DNA from: Methylobacterium sp. AMS5
GTDB taxonomy: Bacteria > Pseudomonadota > Alphaproteobacteria > Rhizobiales > Beijerinckiaceae
Assembly: GCF_001542815.1 (NCBI RefSeq)
Contig: NZ_CP006992.1
Location: 4,903,501 to 4,967,500, forward strand
DNA length: 64,000 bases
Direction: 5' to 3'
The notes under the pieces are model-generated. The model worked only from the letters and a program-made list of their open reading frames with translations. It was not told the origin of the DNA and searched no databases. Shown piece after piece: positions 63,046 to 64,000 of the stretch (within the stretch, counting starts at the first letter, position 1; every line of letters begins with the position of its first letter). The translations under genes and the position numbers were made by a program.

Positions 63046-64000
63046 CTACTCCGCCGGAGCCGGCATCGGCGACAGGCGCGGCTCGAAGCGGCCGCCCTCC
63101 GTCGGCTTCATCTCGACGCGCCGGTCGTGATGCTTGTGCAGGGTCGAGCGGTGGCCGATCGAGACGATGGTCGTGCCGGGCATCGTCGCGCGCAGCGTCC
63201 GATAGATTTCGGCCTCGGTGTCCTCGTCGAGGGCGGCGGTCGATTCGTCGAGGAACAGCCAGTCGGGCTTGGCCAGGATCGCCCGCGCGATGGCGAGGCG
63301 CTGCTGCTCGCCGCCCGACAGGCGCCGGTCCCAGGTATCGACCTCGTCGAGCTTGTCCGCAAGCTGGGGAAGCTGGGCGGCGTTGAGCGCGTCGCGGATC
63401 TCCTCGTCGGAGAACCGGTCGATCGGATTCGGATAGGCTACCGCGCCGCGCAGGGAACCGAGCGGGATATAGGGCCGCTGCGGCAGAACCAGCGCCGACT
63501 GTCCGGCCGGCACGTCGACCCGGCCCTTGCCGAACGGCCAGATCCCGGCGATCGCCCGGAACAGGGTCGACTTGCCCGAGCCGGAGGGGCCGGTGACCAG
63601 GGTCGCTCCGCCTTTCGGCAGTTCGAGCGCGCCCGCATGGACGATCTCGCGGCCATCGGGCAGCGCCAGCGTCAGGTCGCGGGCGGTCACGCCGCCGGCG
63701 GTCTCGTTGCCGTTGGCGAGGCCGTAGCCGGCGCCGGCCAGAGCCTCGGCCTGGGTCATCGCCCGCTTGAACGAGCCGAGACGGATGGTGTTCGCCTTGT
63801 AGGCGGCGAGGATGGTGTAGGACGTGATGAAGAAGTTCAGCGAGTTCTGGACGTTGCTGAACGCATTCGAGGTCTGCTGCAGGGCGCCGAGGGTGATCTT
63901 CTTGGCAAAGAAGGACGGCGCGGCGATGACGAGCGGGAAGATCGCGCTCAACTGGCGGTAGCTGAAGGTGAAAGCGATCAGCTTGATGCGCCGGAAGATG
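63046..64000 (-). CDS. BacA/SbmA-YddA-like ABC transporter, permease-ATPase fusion (5' end missing)
   Basis: The last about 318 codons. The gene starts beyond the window and reads to its right edge. Membrane part: [20 protein letters not shown] then [20 protein letters not shown], typical of the ABC_membrane_2/SbmA group. ATPase part is intact: [17 protein letters not shown] (Walker A), [18 protein letters not shown] (signature), [12 protein letters not shown] (Walker B) and VSIGHRSTL. YddA/ExsE-like half exporters of this kind are common in Hyphomicrobiales; BacA relatives take up peptides. Substrate unknown. Contrasts with the degenerate ABC protein at 27942. Confidence 0.88.
   Translation of the reverse strand, partial: IFRRIKLIAFTFSYRQLSAIFPLVIAAPSFFAKKITLGALQQTSNAFSNVQNSLNFFITSYTILAAYKANTIRLGSFKRAMTQAEALAGAGYGLANGNETAGGVTARDLTLALPDGREIVHAGALELPKGGATLVTGPSGSGKSTLFRAIAGIWPFGKGRVDVPAGQSALVLPQRPYIPLGSLRGAVAYPNPIDRFSDEEIRDALNAAQLPQLADKLDEVDTWDRRLSGGEQQRLAIARAILAKPDWLFLDESTAALDEDTEAEIYRTLRATMPGTTIVSIGHRSTLHKHHDRRVEMKPTEGGRFEPRLSPMPAPAE

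Noticed and set aside
1..64000. tRNA, rRNA, TPP or cobalamin riboswitches, integrase, transposase, CRISPR
   Set aside because: Looked for on both strands by eye; none recognised. A tRNAscan-SE and Rfam run would settle this.

Overview
The window is GC-rich (about 70%), densely coding alphaproteobacterial DNA. Gene order and family membership (addBA with trxA nearby, trpA-accD-folC, cysteine-less MucR proteins, an ECF15/EcfG sigma factor, a giant growth-pole-ring-like protein, alphaproteobacterial NadQ) point to Hyphomicrobiales. My best guess is Methylobacterium/Methylorubrum; that is recognition, not a search. No rRNA, tRNA, CRISPR array, integrase or insertion sequence was seen. The region reads as chromosomal core with accessory patches.

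Layout. 1-8.2 kb: addB (5' cut off), addA, an opposing PQQ-type sugar dehydrogenase, trxA. 8.3-14.5 kb, mostly minus strand: outer-membrane barrel, folC-accD-trpA, nudC and a HIT protein. 14.5-19.9 kb: HD-GYP protein with a degenerate receiver, FkbM methyltransferase, DEAD-box helicase, membrane-anchored low-complexity protein. 20.4-25 kb: NarX-type kinase, LuxR-type regulator, TenA, APC permease. 25.5-27.8 kb: metallo-beta-lactamase-fold hydrolase and YkuD L,D-transpeptidase. 27.9-34.1 kb is the most unusual part: an ABC exporter whose ATPase motifs are degenerate faces a two-gene membrane module. I read that module as an ActC-ActD fusion plus ActF, the membrane subunits of Alternative Complex III, with no ActA, ActB or ActE beside them. 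34.2-40.7 kb: class II amidotransferase, EcfG-type sigma factor, MucR, small unknown gene, vWA protein, ferredoxin, Hpt protein. 41.0-49.2 kb: one 2743-residue coiled-coil protein of GPR/RgsE type with three internal repeat arrays. 49.4-55 kb: XRE-cupin regulator, thiD, thiE, NadQ-like regulator, small unknown gene, second MucR. 55.5-64 kb: argC, DUF5872 protein, an Rmf/CrpP-like small protein, prmA, pepP, phosphotyrosine phosphatase, fructosamine-kinase-like protein, SnoaL-like protein and the 3' part of a BacA/YddA-like ABC transporter.

Three families of short dispersed repeats occur between genes. Family A (about 100 bp, 3 copies) and family C (about 80 bp, 2 copies) sit directly on stop codons: A supplies the last residues and stop of addA, and C holds the TAA of thiE and of the second mucR. 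Family B (about 90 bp, 2 copies) is purely intergenic.

How the genes work together: AddAB does double-strand-break repair; trpA-accD-folC looks like one minus-strand operon; tenA, thiD and thiE serve thiamine salvage and synthesis but are scattered; pepP, the phosphatase and the kinase-like gene overlap by 4 nt and are probably co-transcribed. The EcfG-type factor may act on promoters such as the one proposed upstream of the DUF5872 gene at 56.7 kb.
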